Origin: Archivesica marissinica
Taxonomy: Eukaryota; Mollusca; Bivalvia; Venerida; Vesicomyidae
Direction of reading: 5' to 3'
DNA: 64,000 nt
Assembly: GCA_014843695.1 (NCBI GenBank)
Contig: CM026394.1
Location: 41,338,196 to 41,402,195 of the forward strand
Shown: positions 11,533 to 25,500 of the stretch, piece by piece
How the letters are laid out: each line of letters opens with the position of its first letter
Position numbering within the stretch: the first letter of the stretch is position 1
Translations under genes and position numbers: made by a program
The notes under the pieces: generated by a model
Databases searched by the model: none
Told to the model about the DNA's origin: nothing
The model's input: the letters and a program-made list of their open reading frames with translations, nothing else

Positions 11533-12299
11533 GTTAATTGTCTATAATGACATTCCGTTAAATGTCTATAATGACATTCTGTTAGCTATACAGAATAAAC
11601 ACACATCATAGTCATCAAGGAATGATGACTTAGTCACTTCGAATAATACAGTACAGAATTAAATAACGGGGTTCAATCCTGAAAATGATCTTCCCATTTT
11701 GGCTCCCATGCTAGTGTAGCAAATATATAGTGTAGCTCCATCTATACGAGAGAGAAGAGGCAATGTGTAATTTGAGTGCCTTGCCTAAGGACAAAATCGT
11801 AACAGCTACAGCTTGGCTCGAACTCAAATCCTTAAGTACATTAAGAACAGCCCAACCATAGCGAATTACATTATTCACAACTAGACATACTACTGATGCA
11901 TCAGAAAAATATCCAATGTTTAATGTTTAAATTGGATTCTTGAAAGGTTAACTTGTTTATTCGCATAACATCAGGTTACACCAAAACATTATATCAGAAT
12001 TGATATATTGAGTGATAGTTATGCCAAACCAGTTTACTGAAACATCTGTAGCTTGACATTTCATTGAATACATGTCCAAGCTTGATTCTCTATACATGTG
12101 TAAAAAAGGCGACTCTACAATTGATAGTCGAACAGGGCAGAAGTGTATGCACATTTTCGCACAGTTTGATGATGAATGAATTTAATAAATGAATAAATAT
12201 CAAATAAATTTGCGCACAGTTTGGTGGTAAATGAATAAATATGAAATAACTACCACTACTATGTGGAGTTGAACTTATAATAAAACAAAACCTATACAA
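11533..12299. other. Spacer 5' of the LINE; partial S2-type SINE, minus
   Basis: A direct repeat of TGTCTATAATGACATTC lies at 11538-11580. About 11745-11870 resembles the S2 SINE body in reverse. Nothing coding is recognised. Confidence 0.5.
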
Positions 12300-13190
12300 T
12301 TACCTTATACTAATAATATACCCATTCGTTAGACCATCTGCCGTCCCTGTATCTCTATCTGTCCACCTGCACTCCCATCTGCCTGTTATCTCAAATGGTG
12401 TGGAACAATGGGCTAGAGGACAGTACATAGAAGAATTGGTGATGAATCTAGATCCAAAGGCTCCACATCAGTTTTGGAAAGTGGTCATCATTACTGTCCT
12501 TAAAGATCGAAAATAAAGGCAATATTCAAACCATATTAAGAGAGGATCAAACTGTACATAGCCGCTACAGATGGTGAAATATTGGCGGGAATGGAACAAC
12601 AACAGAAATGATAATACATGTATAATACAAACCATATTAAGAGAGGATCAAACTATACCTAGCCGCTACAGATGGTGAAATATTGGCGGGAATGGAACAA
12701 CAACATAGATGATAATACATAATACAAATACATATTTGTTAGAAGTCGCAAGATGGTACGAGAAGTGGAATATAAGAATTGCAACCGAAAAACACAGACG
12801 TCCTGTTATTCACAAAGGAAAAGGAACACATATACATCAGCGACCAATATGATGTATATACATTGCCAAAGATCAACACCATAGACCTGACTCAGAGAAA
12901 GTTTAAATATCGTCAATTGCAAAAAAAACTATTGGGGATCACTCTAGACGGCCATAGTTTGAGCAACACATCAAGGAAAGAACAGCTTTTGGATATGGTG
13001 CATTGTAGAACATTAATGTGGTTGTTACACAGTTCTTAGGATGTTCACACTCGTTATATACAGGAGACTATACATACCTTTAGTAACACAAATGTAACAG
13101 CTTTTGAGAGAAAGAGAACTTCAACAGATGTATTTCAGACACGAGCAATTACCGACTCGGAGGTAGACCAATATGTGTACATGTTCTCTT
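12300..13190 (+). pseudogene. Decayed LINE reverse-transcriptase fragment
   Basis: Short frames resemble LINE ORF2 pieces. LDPKAPHQFWKVV lies near 12450. WYEKWNIRIATEK lies near 12760, like the RT thumb motif W-x-W-x-I-x-x-N-x-x-K. LLGITLDGH and, after a frameshift, FEQHIKERTA lie near 12930-12985. Frames are broken by stops and shifts. A segment of about 105 bp is duplicated (about 12529-12630 and 12632-12720). Assignment rests on short motifs only. Confidence 0.4.
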
Positions 13191-13266
13191 TTCCTTGACA
13201 ACCCATAATGTATTGTGCTAAATTTAAACTCTGTATCTATGTTCTCTCTTATTTCGCTAAATAGCT

Positions 13267-13490
13267 GGACTGTTGTTGGTTTACCTCGGTAATTTCTCGT
13301 GATAAAAAAATCTACAGGACTATTATTAATAACCAATGGACGATTCAAATGTAAGAAGTACCAAAGAGATGCTGGAACATTCAGGACTGTTGTTGGTTTA
13401 CCTCGGTAATTTCTCGTGATAAAAAAATCTACAGGACTATTATTAATAACCAATGGACGATTCAAATGTAAGAAGTACCAAAGAGATAGA
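13267..13490. repeat. 117-bp tandem duplication
   Basis: Two copies start at GGACTGTTGTTGGTTTACC (13267 and 13384) and contain TTTCTCGTGATAAAAAAATC. No function is apparent. Confidence 0.9.
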
Positions 13491-13539
13491 GACATATACT
13501 GGAACATTCAGAAAAAGAGAATCTGTACAGACTGGGTAT

Positions 13540-13970
13540 CGTATGTTCCATTAATGTCAAACCCCTCTCGGGGACCTAGACATGTTTTCCTGGGCAGGCT
13601 TACCGACCTAAGCGATTAACCAGTACTAAGCAATGTGTGTGAGGTGCCTTGCTCAATGACACTACATACGTGGCCTAGTCCGAGTATCGAACCCGGGACC
13701 GTTCGATTCCAAATCCGACGCTCTACCACTGGACCACGGACGCCACACTGAGTAGAGTAGGCGTATAATGTATGTATGTATGTTCCATTAATGTCAAACC
13801 CATTACGGGGACCTAGACATGCTTTCATGGGCAGACGTAGCCGTCCCATTTAGAGCTTGTATTGTACTGTTGATATAACAACATAACAGTTATCTTATCT
13901 TAGTTATTGATTATAAAAGCAATGTGTGTGAGGAGCCTTGCTCAATGACACAACATATGTGGACTGACCT
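13540..13970 (-). mobile_element. Two S4-type tRNA-derived SINE copies, minus
   Basis: A near-complete copy (13540-13750) and a partial one (about 13775-13970) share ATGTTCCATTAATGTCAAAC and CCTTGCTCAATGACAC. A tRNA-like head on the minus strand has B-box GGTTCGATACTCGG and A-box GTCCAGTGGTAGAGCG. Other copies lie at 15410-15620 (minus) and 23270-23468 (plus). Confidence 0.75.
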
Positions 13971-13975
13971 GGAAC

Positions 13976-14262
13976 AGACGGGCCCAGCAGTCCAGTGGTT
14001 AACACGCTGGGCTGCGAATCCAGGGATCGCAGGTTCGATCCCCCGTCTGACCCTAATCAAATTAACAGTCTTTCAGATGGGACATGAAACCGAGGTCTCG
14101 TGTCGGTGCTTTATATCGTGCACGTAAAAGAACCAGAGGAGATTCTGGAATGGATCTCTGTCTGTATCATTGCACTATCCTCCAAAAATCTAAAACGACT
14201 ACTATCTTTAGGAGGCGTCGCTCATATGGTAGCGATGATAAATAAACGTAAAACACACACCA
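13976..14262 (+). mobile_element. S3-type tRNA-derived SINE
   Basis: The head has an A-box-like CAGTCCAGTGGTTAACACG and B-box GGTTCGATCCCC. The body contains GTGTCGGTGCTTTA and AAGAACCAGAGGAGA, and the tail GATAAATAAACGTAAAACAC. Minus copies lie at 19050-19350 and 31735-32030, and a partial plus copy at 52615-52812. Confidence 0.8.
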
Positions 14263-15045
14263 GGGGACCTTTCGATTCCAAATCCGACGCTCTACCATTG
14301 GACTACGGACACCAATGTGAAGGAGAAACAAGATGTGAACATGCTGCTCTTGGGCAATTCAAGATTCGGGGTTCTTCCTTTAATTAAATCAAAAACTTCC
14401 TGTATCTGTATATGTTACAGTGTAGGGCCTGTTACAGCTTCAAATACTGGAGAGAGGCGCTTAGTCACTATGTAGGGCAGACTTGAACCCTTGTATTGTC
14501 TCTGCGCAGATCACCCTATCGTCCAGATGGTTACACGTCCATGAACAGTTTCCGCAAAAAATGAGTATCTTAATTGTTCGGATTTGCACACTTCCCTCAC
14601 AATAGCAAATCAAATCTGACAAGCACAAACAGTGCGATGTGTATGAGATGACAACGATAAAGCATATAGCGGTCATTGTTTAAACAATACCAAAAACACA
14701 CGGCGAACACATTTATTTCAACACTTGAAGAACAGATTGGTGATGAGACGTTTTTAACTCTTTGCGAAATAACTATATATGAATTAAACAATTGCACTAT
14801 TTTATTTTCCCCATAACATTGCAAAGGAATGCAACGTCAAACTAGTAATTTCATCTTCAGTGGGAAGTGTTGGAGGTTTCGTCTACGTACCGGTTCGTCC
14901 ATCGAAAGTGACATCGCTGATTTTTCTATTAGTCTGCCTCCCTCGACAGATAAAGTCCGATTTATCACGAAATGTATATATGTCATTTTAGTTGGAATCC
15001 TTTGTTTTTACTTTTGTTCCCTAACCAGATGAATTGCAGTCAATT
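14263..15045. other. Non-coding stretch, nothing recognised
   Basis: About 14265-14320 is a short fragment of the S4 SINE head. The remainder has only short chance ORFs and no motif I can name. Confidence 0.4.
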
Positions 15046-15945
15046 ATTCGTAACAAATGTCTCATTGTCTTAGACGATTCGCACACAGTTTGGATGTTAC
15101 GTACCCAATGTCTTGAGACATTTCGTACCCAATGTCTGGGTCGTTTCGTACCCAATGTCGAGTCGTTTCGTATGCAGTTTGGACATTTTGCACCCAATGT
15201 CTGGACAATTTGTACCCTACGATTAGGGTTAGAGACATTTCATACATTTTGGTAATTATCCATATTAATTTTTATGTCCTGTGTTTTTTTGCTTTTATAT
15301 CATATTGGCTGGATCTTGTCTGCCGATATATAATGATATGGTATCGTCAACATCCCTGATATCGGCCGGCACCTGTTTTCGGCCTTTGTTTATTCATGTT
15401 ATTTTTTGTATGTATGTTCCATTAATGTTAAACCCTTTGCAGGGACCAAGACATGTTTTCCTGGGCAGGCTTAGCCGATCTAAGTGGTTAACCAGTACTA
15501 AGCAATGTGTGTGAGGTGCCTTGCTCAATGACACTACATACGTGGCCTGACCCAGTATCGAAACCGGGACCGTTGGATTCCAAATCCGACGCTCTACCAC
15601 TGGACTACAGACACCACACAACTTTTTGTTTACATCCGGACCGCGAATGACGTCATTGCTCTCAAATCAGATGCTTTGTTACTTATGGTACCGGTACGAC
15701 AATTGTACAAAACCCTTAATCCTAGGGTACAAACTGTCTAGACTTTGGTACAAAAACATCTCTAACACTAGCCCTTAATCATATGGTACGAACTGTCCAG
15801 TCTTGGGTACCAAACATCTTTAACTATAAGTTCTAACAATAACTCTTAATCCTAGGATACAAATCGCCTCGGACATTGAGTATGACAATGAATCGTCTCA
15901 GAATAAGTACGAAATGTCGGAAGGTACGAAACGTCCTGGGTACGA
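15046..15945. mobile_element. Possible foldback element split by an S4 SINE
   Basis: The left arm has several TTTCGTACCCAATGTC words (15100-15240). The right arm has inverse-oriented words (GGTACGAAACGTCC, GACATTGAGTATGAC; 15780-15940). The SINE at 15410-15620 sits between. The arms are imperfect, so confidence is modest. Confidence 0.35.
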
Positions 15946-16204
15946 ATTTATCTGCTGTATGAACTATGATGTGCGGGCCGTTGTCTAATGTTGTTAAAAC
16001 TTGTGGCCCAAACCATTTGCATGTTCATATTATGTATTATATCTGTTTATGCATGACATATATAATAATGATTTGCAATAAAATATGATTAAACTAAAGA
16101 AAATTTGGATAAATTACGCCTTTATGGTGATTGATGAAAGAGGTAGTACATATTGGTGAAAATGGTGGACACATTCTAAGTTATATAAGTCTACTCTCCT
16201 AAAG

Positions 16205-16510
16205 GCACCTGTTGATGATGATGATGATATTTCAGTATTATCAACTTGATATGAAGTTATGATGCACCTGTTGATGACTATATGATGATGATATTTCAGT
16301 ATTATCAACTTGATATGAAGTTATGATGCACCTGTTGATGACTATGATGATGATGATATTTTAGTATTATCAACTTGATATCAAGTTATGATGCACCTGT
16401 TGATGATATTTCAGTATTATCAACTTGATATCAAGTTATGAAGCACCTGTTGATGACTATATGATGATGATTATAATTATATTTCAGTATTATCAACTTG
16501 ATATCAAGTT
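16205..16510. repeat. Tandem array carrying the DUS3L exon 1 5' edge
   Basis: About five units contain GATATTTCAGTATTATCAAC and TTGATATCAAGTTATG, followed by ATGCACCTGTTGATG. The last unit runs into the real start codon at 16511. Each upstream unit therefore carries an acceptor-like TTTCAG, the same leader and an out-of-context ATG. Confidence 0.9.
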
Positions 16511-19500
16511 ATGGCTGAACGCAATTATCCACAAGATGGACATGGGGTTGCCAAACTGAAGCCAGAGTGAGTCAATATTTTATTACTTGCAGTCAGCTGT
16601 AAGCAACCAACCTGCATTAACCCTTTCAACCCCACAGGCCTCTAAATAGGCTTATGAAAAGTGTAGATCCAGATGAGCCGGCTCGTAACGAGCCGTCTCA
16701 TCAGGATCTGCACTTTTTTGCCAGTAATAATTATTACTATTTTTAGATAAAATTACCCATTTTGATAAATGAACTGGTCCAAAGGTAATTTTCTTATTAA
16801 TTTATTGGTCTAAAAATAGCATGCACCAATCCATGTCAGTTACTTGGGGTTGAAAGAGTTAAGCATCCAGCTTCCAGATTTCTTACCATGACATTTGACT
16901 GGTGTAGTAATTAGTAAATTCATTATTTATTGAGGGTACTGTACGTAACCCAGTTGTATGTAGTACCATTCTTCCCTAGGATCCTTTTTAAAGGGACAGG
17001 TAATATTTACATAAACATGAATATATAATTATACAATTAACCCTTTCCTTCATAGAGATTTAGGTTAATATACTATTATATCTCCATATAAACGACAGCC
17101 ATTTAACCCTTTCCTTCATAGAGATTTAGGCTAATATACTATTATATCTCCATATAAACGACAGTCATTTAGCTATTATGCAGTGGATAAGTAGTCGCCA
17201 TATCTATCCCACCTCCATAGATATTACTGGGACTGCATAGAGATTTAGGTTAATATACTATTATATCTCCATATAAACGACAGCCATTTAGCTATCATGC
17301 AGTGGATATGTAGTCGCCATATCTATCCCACCTCCATAGATATTACTGGGACTACATGAGATTCTGGCCTTTATTATGAGCATTGGTTTGGCTACTACGT
17401 TGTCAATGTATGTCGTATTGGTAATGGCATCAAGAGGTGCTTATATCAGGGAAAAGGGTTAAACCAAAACTTAAGCATGAGCTGCTAGTAGTGAATGGAG
17501 ATACAATGGTACTGAACAGGGATCATTCTAGAGGGTAATGTGGTACACAATTTTGTCCAGTAAGATTATAAGGCATACTGTGCATTTTAACCATATTTTG
17601 TTGAAATGTGTTAAATAACACTATTTGAGGACGCGATCGAGTGCATTCTCATTTCCCAATAATTCTGACCTAGAATAAACTGTATTACACTTTATTTATT
17701 TTACAACGATTGCGAAGCAAGTTTTAACAACTTATATTAATCACTCTCGTTGGCTCGGATGAAAGCGTATATGTGGTCATTCATGTGGGAGGAAACCGGA
17801 GTACCCGGAGAAAACCCACCTGTCCGATCTAACGACCATCGTACCATCTCGCATACTTCCCGGTCCGAGGATCGAACCCGGTTCGCATTGGTGAGAAGCG
17901 AGTGCGCTAACCACTGCTCTAATCGGACAGCCATAAACTGTATTATATCCAGGTTATAGTACAGAGATAGTAAAATGCCACATGTATCTGTGAGTTGAAT
18001 CTCTATGAGTCATGGATGTTCGAAAGTCCCCGATTGTACGCCAGTGGCTCATGAATGAATTTATGAATCGCGTTCCAAAGAAATGCGGCCATGGCTAATT
18101 CTCTGAACAATGAAGGCTCATAAATCAGTCCCAGCATGAAGATGCCAACATTTAGGATAATGTTTGTGATAGCACAGTGGTAGCGCGTTCGCCTCAGGTG
18201 CAAAAGGTCCGCAGTTTGTGCCTAGCTATAGCCATTAGACAATGTATTTAAATTTCACATTGCCTGTTCTCTCTCCCTCATGGCGATGGATTCCATCAGG
18301 AATGAGGTCTCGAGAGTGATTGAGAGTGAAAGTTGTAGGAAGTTGTGTCGCGATCGAGTTAAACTAAATTTGTGTAAACTATCAGTATAAGTGACAGGTA
18401 TTGTGAAATATCTCAGTATATGGGCATACAACACAAACTTCCAGGAAGTGTAACGGGTCCAGTGATTGTACATGTATGTATATGACCTCATCTGTTACAG
18501 GTTCATCCTGACCAATCACAGACCAACTGTCGACATAGAGTATGTGTCGAAAGCTGTTAAAGATCAGATAGAGGAAATAACGAAAGACAAGAGCGACGAT
18601 AGCGGACCACCTTCAAAACGTATTAAGCTTAAGGTATACCGTACATACTCGCAAAATTCCGTTACCATACATACTCGCCTATAAGACGAGTGTTTTTACA
18701 CCAGATCATGGCCTCAAATTGGCTTACTGTCATAAGCGAGTGCTAAAAATATATTTTAAAAAAGTCATTTTTTTCAAAATGCCGTTACCGTCCATACTCG
18801 CCTATAAGACGGAGTGTTTTTACACCAGATCATGGCCTCAAATTGGCTTACTGTCATAAGCGAGTGCTAAAAATATATTTTAAAAAATCAAGTTTTTTCA
18901 AAATGCCGTTACCGTCCATACTCGCCTATAAGACGAGAATTTTATCCCCATATTTTTGTCTTAGACTTGGGACCCGTCAAACGGATACTACATGTAAACC
19001 CCAAATTTCTGAGGTCAAAATTAGCTATTTGGTGACAGGCTTTATTATTTTTTTGTGTGTGTTTACGTTTATTTATCGTCGCTACCGGTTGCCCATATGA
19101 GCGACGCCTCCTGAAGAGATTAGTCATTTTAGATTTTTGGAGGATAGTACAATGATACAGAGAGAAACCCATTCCAGAGTCTCTGGTTCTTTTACGTGCA
19201 CAGTGTAAAGCACCGACACGAGAACTCAGTTTAACGTCCGATCTGAAAGACTTAATTTTATTTGGGTCAGACAGGGGATCGAACCTGCGATCCCTGGATT
19301 ACCAGTCCAGCGTGTTACCACTGGACTATATATCCGTCTTTGTCCGCCAGATTCCCTTTTATTGATTTTTTTTATCCCATTGGAAATGTTCTTTAATTAT
19401 AATATTCATAATCAAATATAATTAGCATGCCTTTTATATTTCATTCAAGCACATTTATTTTAGATGAGATCATAATATATCATTTGTATGAATATTATGC

Positions 19501-22500
19501 AACAGTAAATAAAAACAAATTGAGCCAACTTTTAGGTACCGGTAGTTATTGTGGTATTGACAAATGCACAGATATTTACAAGGTGAAATGCTGAACCATG
19601 TAATTCTATCCTTGAAGGCCAGATCATGTATGTAGTCATGTCAGATGGTGTACAAATGTCAGGTACGCCATCTATTTGCAGAATAAACTCTCATATAATC
19701 ATTTATAAGTTAAAGTGACCCAAAACGGCATCGTCTTTTGTTAAACAGATATTTATAAACATTATAAAATTTATAAGACGGTCACCTACTATTCTATTTT
19801 ATTTTTTTGTGTGTAATTTTTTATTTATTTTCCCCGTCATAGGTACCAAGGGGGTCGGGGAGCCATCCCCCATTGTACCTTCTATTTATCTATCTTCTGA
19901 TAATTAGAAGTTTTATAGATGAAATGTTATCGAATATTCATGAGCTGACGTTTATCATACCATCTGTGACCATATGACGTCATAAACGTCACGGCGCATG
20001 TCACGATTCAAACTTACGTGTTGTTTGATAGCCTGCCATATACCTTACCCACTGAAGCCGTTACGATTGTGTCCTTAGGCAAGGCATTTAAATTCCACGT
20101 TGCCTCTTCTCTCTCCCTTGTGGCGATGGATTCCATCAGGAATGAGGTCTCGAGAGTGATTAATATAAGTTGAAAGAACTTGTTTCGCAATCAAGCTAAA
20201 ATAAATTTGTATAAACTAATATACCTTTCTCCAAATTTAGATTGTTGCTATACTGTACGTCTCGAACATGAACAGTCTTACATCCATCATCAACCTTTGG
20301 GAAGAGGAGAAGAATTATATAAGACTCTGTCTTTCATTCTAATCCTTTTTCTGTAATTTGATTATGTGTGATGTATGCATTGTTCAATATGTATTGGGAA
20401 ATAAAATATGTTTAAACTAACCTTCGGGGCATTCATCACTTGCTGTGATATTTCTTGTTTCTCAATAAAACAATAATACAACTTCAAGTGTACATGTTCA
20501 TAAGAAAAATTAATTATCGGCGAGCCGATGGGCTGCGTCACCGCTGAACCCGGTGATATTGTGGGTGGGAGATTCGCGGACGTTCATTGAAAGTGTCCTC
20601 AGTGATGATCTCGGTGGCTGGTTCTCTACGATGTGAGCACGATATAGCGGGGAAAACAATTGTCGGGTCGCGCCCCAATCCCGGGAATGCGCGATATTTG
20701 GAAGAACTATATAAGTTTTCTTTCGTTCTAATCCCTTTCAGTCTACTGCTGTTAAATTATATGTAAAATGTTCATTTCTTGATTCTTGATTGCATGTACA
20801 AATACCGGTACTGAAATAAATAATGTTTAAACTAAGTTAGCGTAATTCCAAGCTCATGTTTCATTCATGCAGGTATGGATATAAAACATTTCTATCATGT
20901 TTCTTTCAGGGTAGAAATAAGCAAAGACCAGAAGGCAAGAGGATTGTAGCAGGCGATAAACTCTGTCCTGCCTATGTCCAGGAACGTGAATGCAGCTTCG
21001 GCGGGAAATGTAAATTCAGTCACGATCGTAAAAAAATCATGGATAACAAAGCTGCCGATATCGGACCAGAGTGCTACCTGTATGAAACCTATGGAAAATG
21101 TCCGTTTGGTATTACCTGCCGCTTCGCCAAGAGTCACATTTCTGAAGACTTCAAGAACCTATCTAAACCTGATGCAGATAAACTGAAGAACAGAGCAGAC
21201 ACGGTTACAAATATATTGAGCAAAGACCTCCAGCATTCACTATGGAAACGAAGGTTTAACTTCTCAAAGTCTGATGAGGTACTAGACAAGATTTGTCCAT
21301 TTGCTAATTTTCAGAAGAAAAGGACTCAGACCTATGCGAAAAATAAAGCTGATATTGCTAAAAAGGCGTTGGAGAGTACAACGGATGTAGAAAAAGCATC
21401 TGGCAATGTGGAGATGTCTGGTGAAGTAATCAAAGAGGGAACAGCGGAAGATAATATGGGAATGTCTGGTGATGTGTCTGGAGGTGTATCAGAGGGAATG
21501 CAAGCAGTAGAAAAGGCAATGGGCAATAAACAGAATGCTGGTGAAATACATGCAAGCGAGACTGCTGGTTCAGACAATACAAACATAGCTGATGGCAGTG
21601 GTTTAATTAAGAAGGGTGCAAACAGAGAGCAAGGTACGGCAGACATTAACACTGTTAAGGACAATTGGTGCACAGAGAATATCTCAAGCAGCAGTAACAT
21701 TGAAGTCGTTGATAGCAAGTTAGATGTACCTACCATGCCAAACAAGAAGGTATAATTATGTTATTAGATAAGATAGATAGATTTCTTTATTTATAGAGGG
21801 TGACCTAATTACTTCTGAACTAATCTTCCTTAGGGCCCTCTTAAATTTCTTAACACTTAGCATTAATGTTGTATTTAACAGAATTTCTGACAACTGAAGC
21901 ATTTTTGAAACTGTAAATTCAGCTTGTTTAAGCAGTACTATAGACGACAACCACAATTATGTTTTCGTTAAATTTTGAATTTGCAAGTGTGGTTATCTGC
22001 GAAAACAAAACCTAATATGAATAAATTGTGATTTATCGTATTATTTTGGTGCCGAAGAATTAACCATAATATTTGTGTCTGTTTTTATAGGTTCTTTTCT
22101 CGGACAAACTTTATTTGGCTCCACTGACAACGGTAAGTACATAGCCCCCCCCCCCGACCGCCTCCTTTGTTAATCGGTATGGTCATATATTGAGATTGAA
22201 GGTTTGTTTTATTAATCCAGTAGGAGACTCTGTGGCTGAGTGGTTACGATCGTTTACTTCAGATCACTTGGCACTCACCACTAAGTTCGAATCCCGTGTG
22301 TGTCAAATTGTTTCTGGAGACCTCATTCCTGATGGAATCCATCGCCACGAGGGAGAGAGAAGAGGCAATGTGGAATTTAAATGCCCTATGGGCACAATCG
22401 TAACAGCTCCAAATTAGTTTGCATTGAGAAACCAATCCTGCTTAGAGACCACTTTTTTGCCTTTCCTTTTGGTGGTCTCATAGCCCTTTCCCTCATAGAA

Positions 22501-25500
22501 GCACCTCTTGATGCCATTACCAATACGACATACATTGACAATGTAGTAGTCAAACCAATGTTCATAAACCCTTTCCCTCATAGAAGCACCTCTTGACGCC
22601 ATTACCAATACGACATACATTGACAATGTAGAAGCCATACCAATGCTCATAAACCCTTTCCCTCATAGAAGCACCTCTTGAAGCCATTACCAATACGACA
22701 TACATTGACAATGTAGTAGCCAAACCAATGTTCATAATAAAGGCCAGAATCTCATGTAGTCCCAGTAATATTTATGGAGGTGGGTTAGTTATGGAGATTA
22801 TTTATTTACTGCATGATAGCTAAATAGCTGTCGTTTCTATAGAGATATAATAATATATTAACCTAAATCTCTATGAATGAAAGGGCTAATACAAGTTTGA
22901 CTGTATTTTACTCAGGTTGGCAATCTTCCATTCCGCCGTATTTGTAAGCGGTTTGGTGCGGATATAACATGCGGAGAAATGGCTGTGTGTACCAACCTCC
23001 TGCAAGGACAGCAGTCTGAGTGGGCTCTGCTTAAACGACACGAATCGGAGGATATGTTTGGAGTGCAGGTAACGTACTAGCCTGGGAACAGGCGTCCATA
23101 TATTTTGCCTGGTCAGTCAAATAAATATATTTTAACACGCATACTATTAATTGGGCCGTATTGAGCTTCTGATCATATCAACGCCTGGGGAAGCTTGGGG
23201 GATTGTCCGTGTAATTATTGACTCTCATTAATCCTATTAATAGGCCTATTAGCATGTGACTTAATTAATGACGTATTGTTCAATGGTAAGAGTGTCGAAT
23301 TTGGAATAAAACGTTCCCGGGTTCGTTACTCGGTAAGGGCATGTATTTGGTGTCATTGAGCAAAGAACCTTGCACACATTGCTTAGTACTGGTTAACCGC
23401 TTAGGTCGGCTAAGCCTGCCCAGGAATACATGTCTAGGTTTTTGACATTAATGGAACATACATACATACTTACTCTTGCTCTCTGTACACGAGTACATTA
23501 CATTAGTATATTACATTAGTACTTACATTAGTACATTACATTAGTACTTACATTAGTACATTACATTAGTACATTGCATTACATTAGTACATTGCATTAC
23601 ATTAGTACATTGCATTACATTAGTACATTACATTAGCACATTACATTAGCACATTGCATTACATTAGTACATTACATTAGTACATTACATTAGCACATTA
23701 CATTAGCACATTACATTACATTAGTACATTACATTAGTACATTACATTAGTACATTACATTAGCGCATTACATTAGGACATTGCATTAGTACATTACATT
23801 AGGACATTGCATTACATTAGTACATTACATTAGTACATTACATTAGCACATTACATTACATTAGTACATTACAACATTTCATTAGCACATTACATTAGTA
23901 CATTACATTAGTACATTGCATTAGTACATTACATTAGCACATTACATTAGCACATTACATTAGCACATTACATTAGTACATTACATTAGTACATTACATT
24001 AGTACATTGCATTAGTACATTACATTAGGACATTGCATTAGGACATTACATTACACATTACATTAGGACATTGTATTAGGACATTACATTACATTAGGAC
24101 AGTGCATTAGGACATTACATTACATTAGCACATTACATTAGTACATTACATTAGTATATTACATTAGCACATTACATTAGTACATTACATTAGGACATTG
24201 CATTACATTAGCACATTACATTAACACATTACATTAGCACATTACATTAGTACATTACATTAGTACATTGCATTAGGACATTACATTACATTAGCACATT
24301 ACATTAGGACATTGCATTAGGACATTACATTACATTAGCACATTACATTACATTAGTACATTACATTACATTACATTACATTAGTACATTACATTACATT
24401 AGTATATTACATTAGTACATTACATTACATTAGTATATTACATTAGTACATTACATTACATTAGTACATTACATTAGTATATTACATTAGTACATTACAT
24501 TAGTACATTACATTACATTAGTACATTACATTACATTAGTATATTACATTAGTATATTACATTAGTACATTACATTACATTAGTACATTACATTAGTACA
24601 TTACATTACATTAGTATATTACATTACATTAGTACATTACATTAGTACATTACATTAGTACATTACATTAGTACATTACATTAGTATATTACATTAGTAC
24701 ATTACATTAGTACATTACATTAGTACATTACATTACATTAGTATATTACATTAGCACATTACATTAGTACATTGCATTAGTACATTACATTAGTACAGTA
24801 CATTAGTACAGTACATTAGTACAGTACATTAGTATATTACATTAGTATAGTACATACGTACATTACATTAGTATAGTACATTACATTAGTATAGTACATT
24901 AGTACATTACATTAGTATATTATATTAGTATATTACAGTAGTACATTACATTAGTACATTACATTACATTAGTATAGTACATTAGTACATTACATTAGTA
25001 CATTACATTAGTATAGTACATTAGTACATTACATTAGTACATTACATTAGTACATTAGTACAGTACATTAGTACATTGCATTAGCACATTACATTAGTAC
25101 ATTACATTAGTACATTACATTAGTACATTACATTAGTACATTACATTAGTACATTATATTAGTACATTACGTTATTACATTAGTATAGTACATACGCACA
25201 TTACATTAATATAGTACATTAGTACATTACATTAGTATAGTACATTAGTACATTACATTAGTATAGTACATTAATTAGTACATTACATTAGTACATTACA
25301 TTAGTACAGTACATTAGTACATTGCATTAGCACATTACATTAGTACATTACATTACATTACATTAGTACATTACATTACATTAGTACATTACATTAGTAC
25401 AGTACATTAGTACATTGCATTAGCACATTACATTACATTACATTAGTACAGTACATTTGTACATTACATTAGTACATTACATTACATTAGTACATTGCAT

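Noticed and set aside
19266..19340. A tRNA gene on the minus strand
   Set aside because: It has A and B boxes and an anticodon-like loop, but the acceptor arms do not pair and the same head recurs with a common body and tail, so it is a SINE.
21332..21745. 137-aa minus-strand frame opposite DUS3L exon 3
   Set aside because: Shadow of the low-complexity coding linker; the sense strand has perfect splice sites and zinc fingers.
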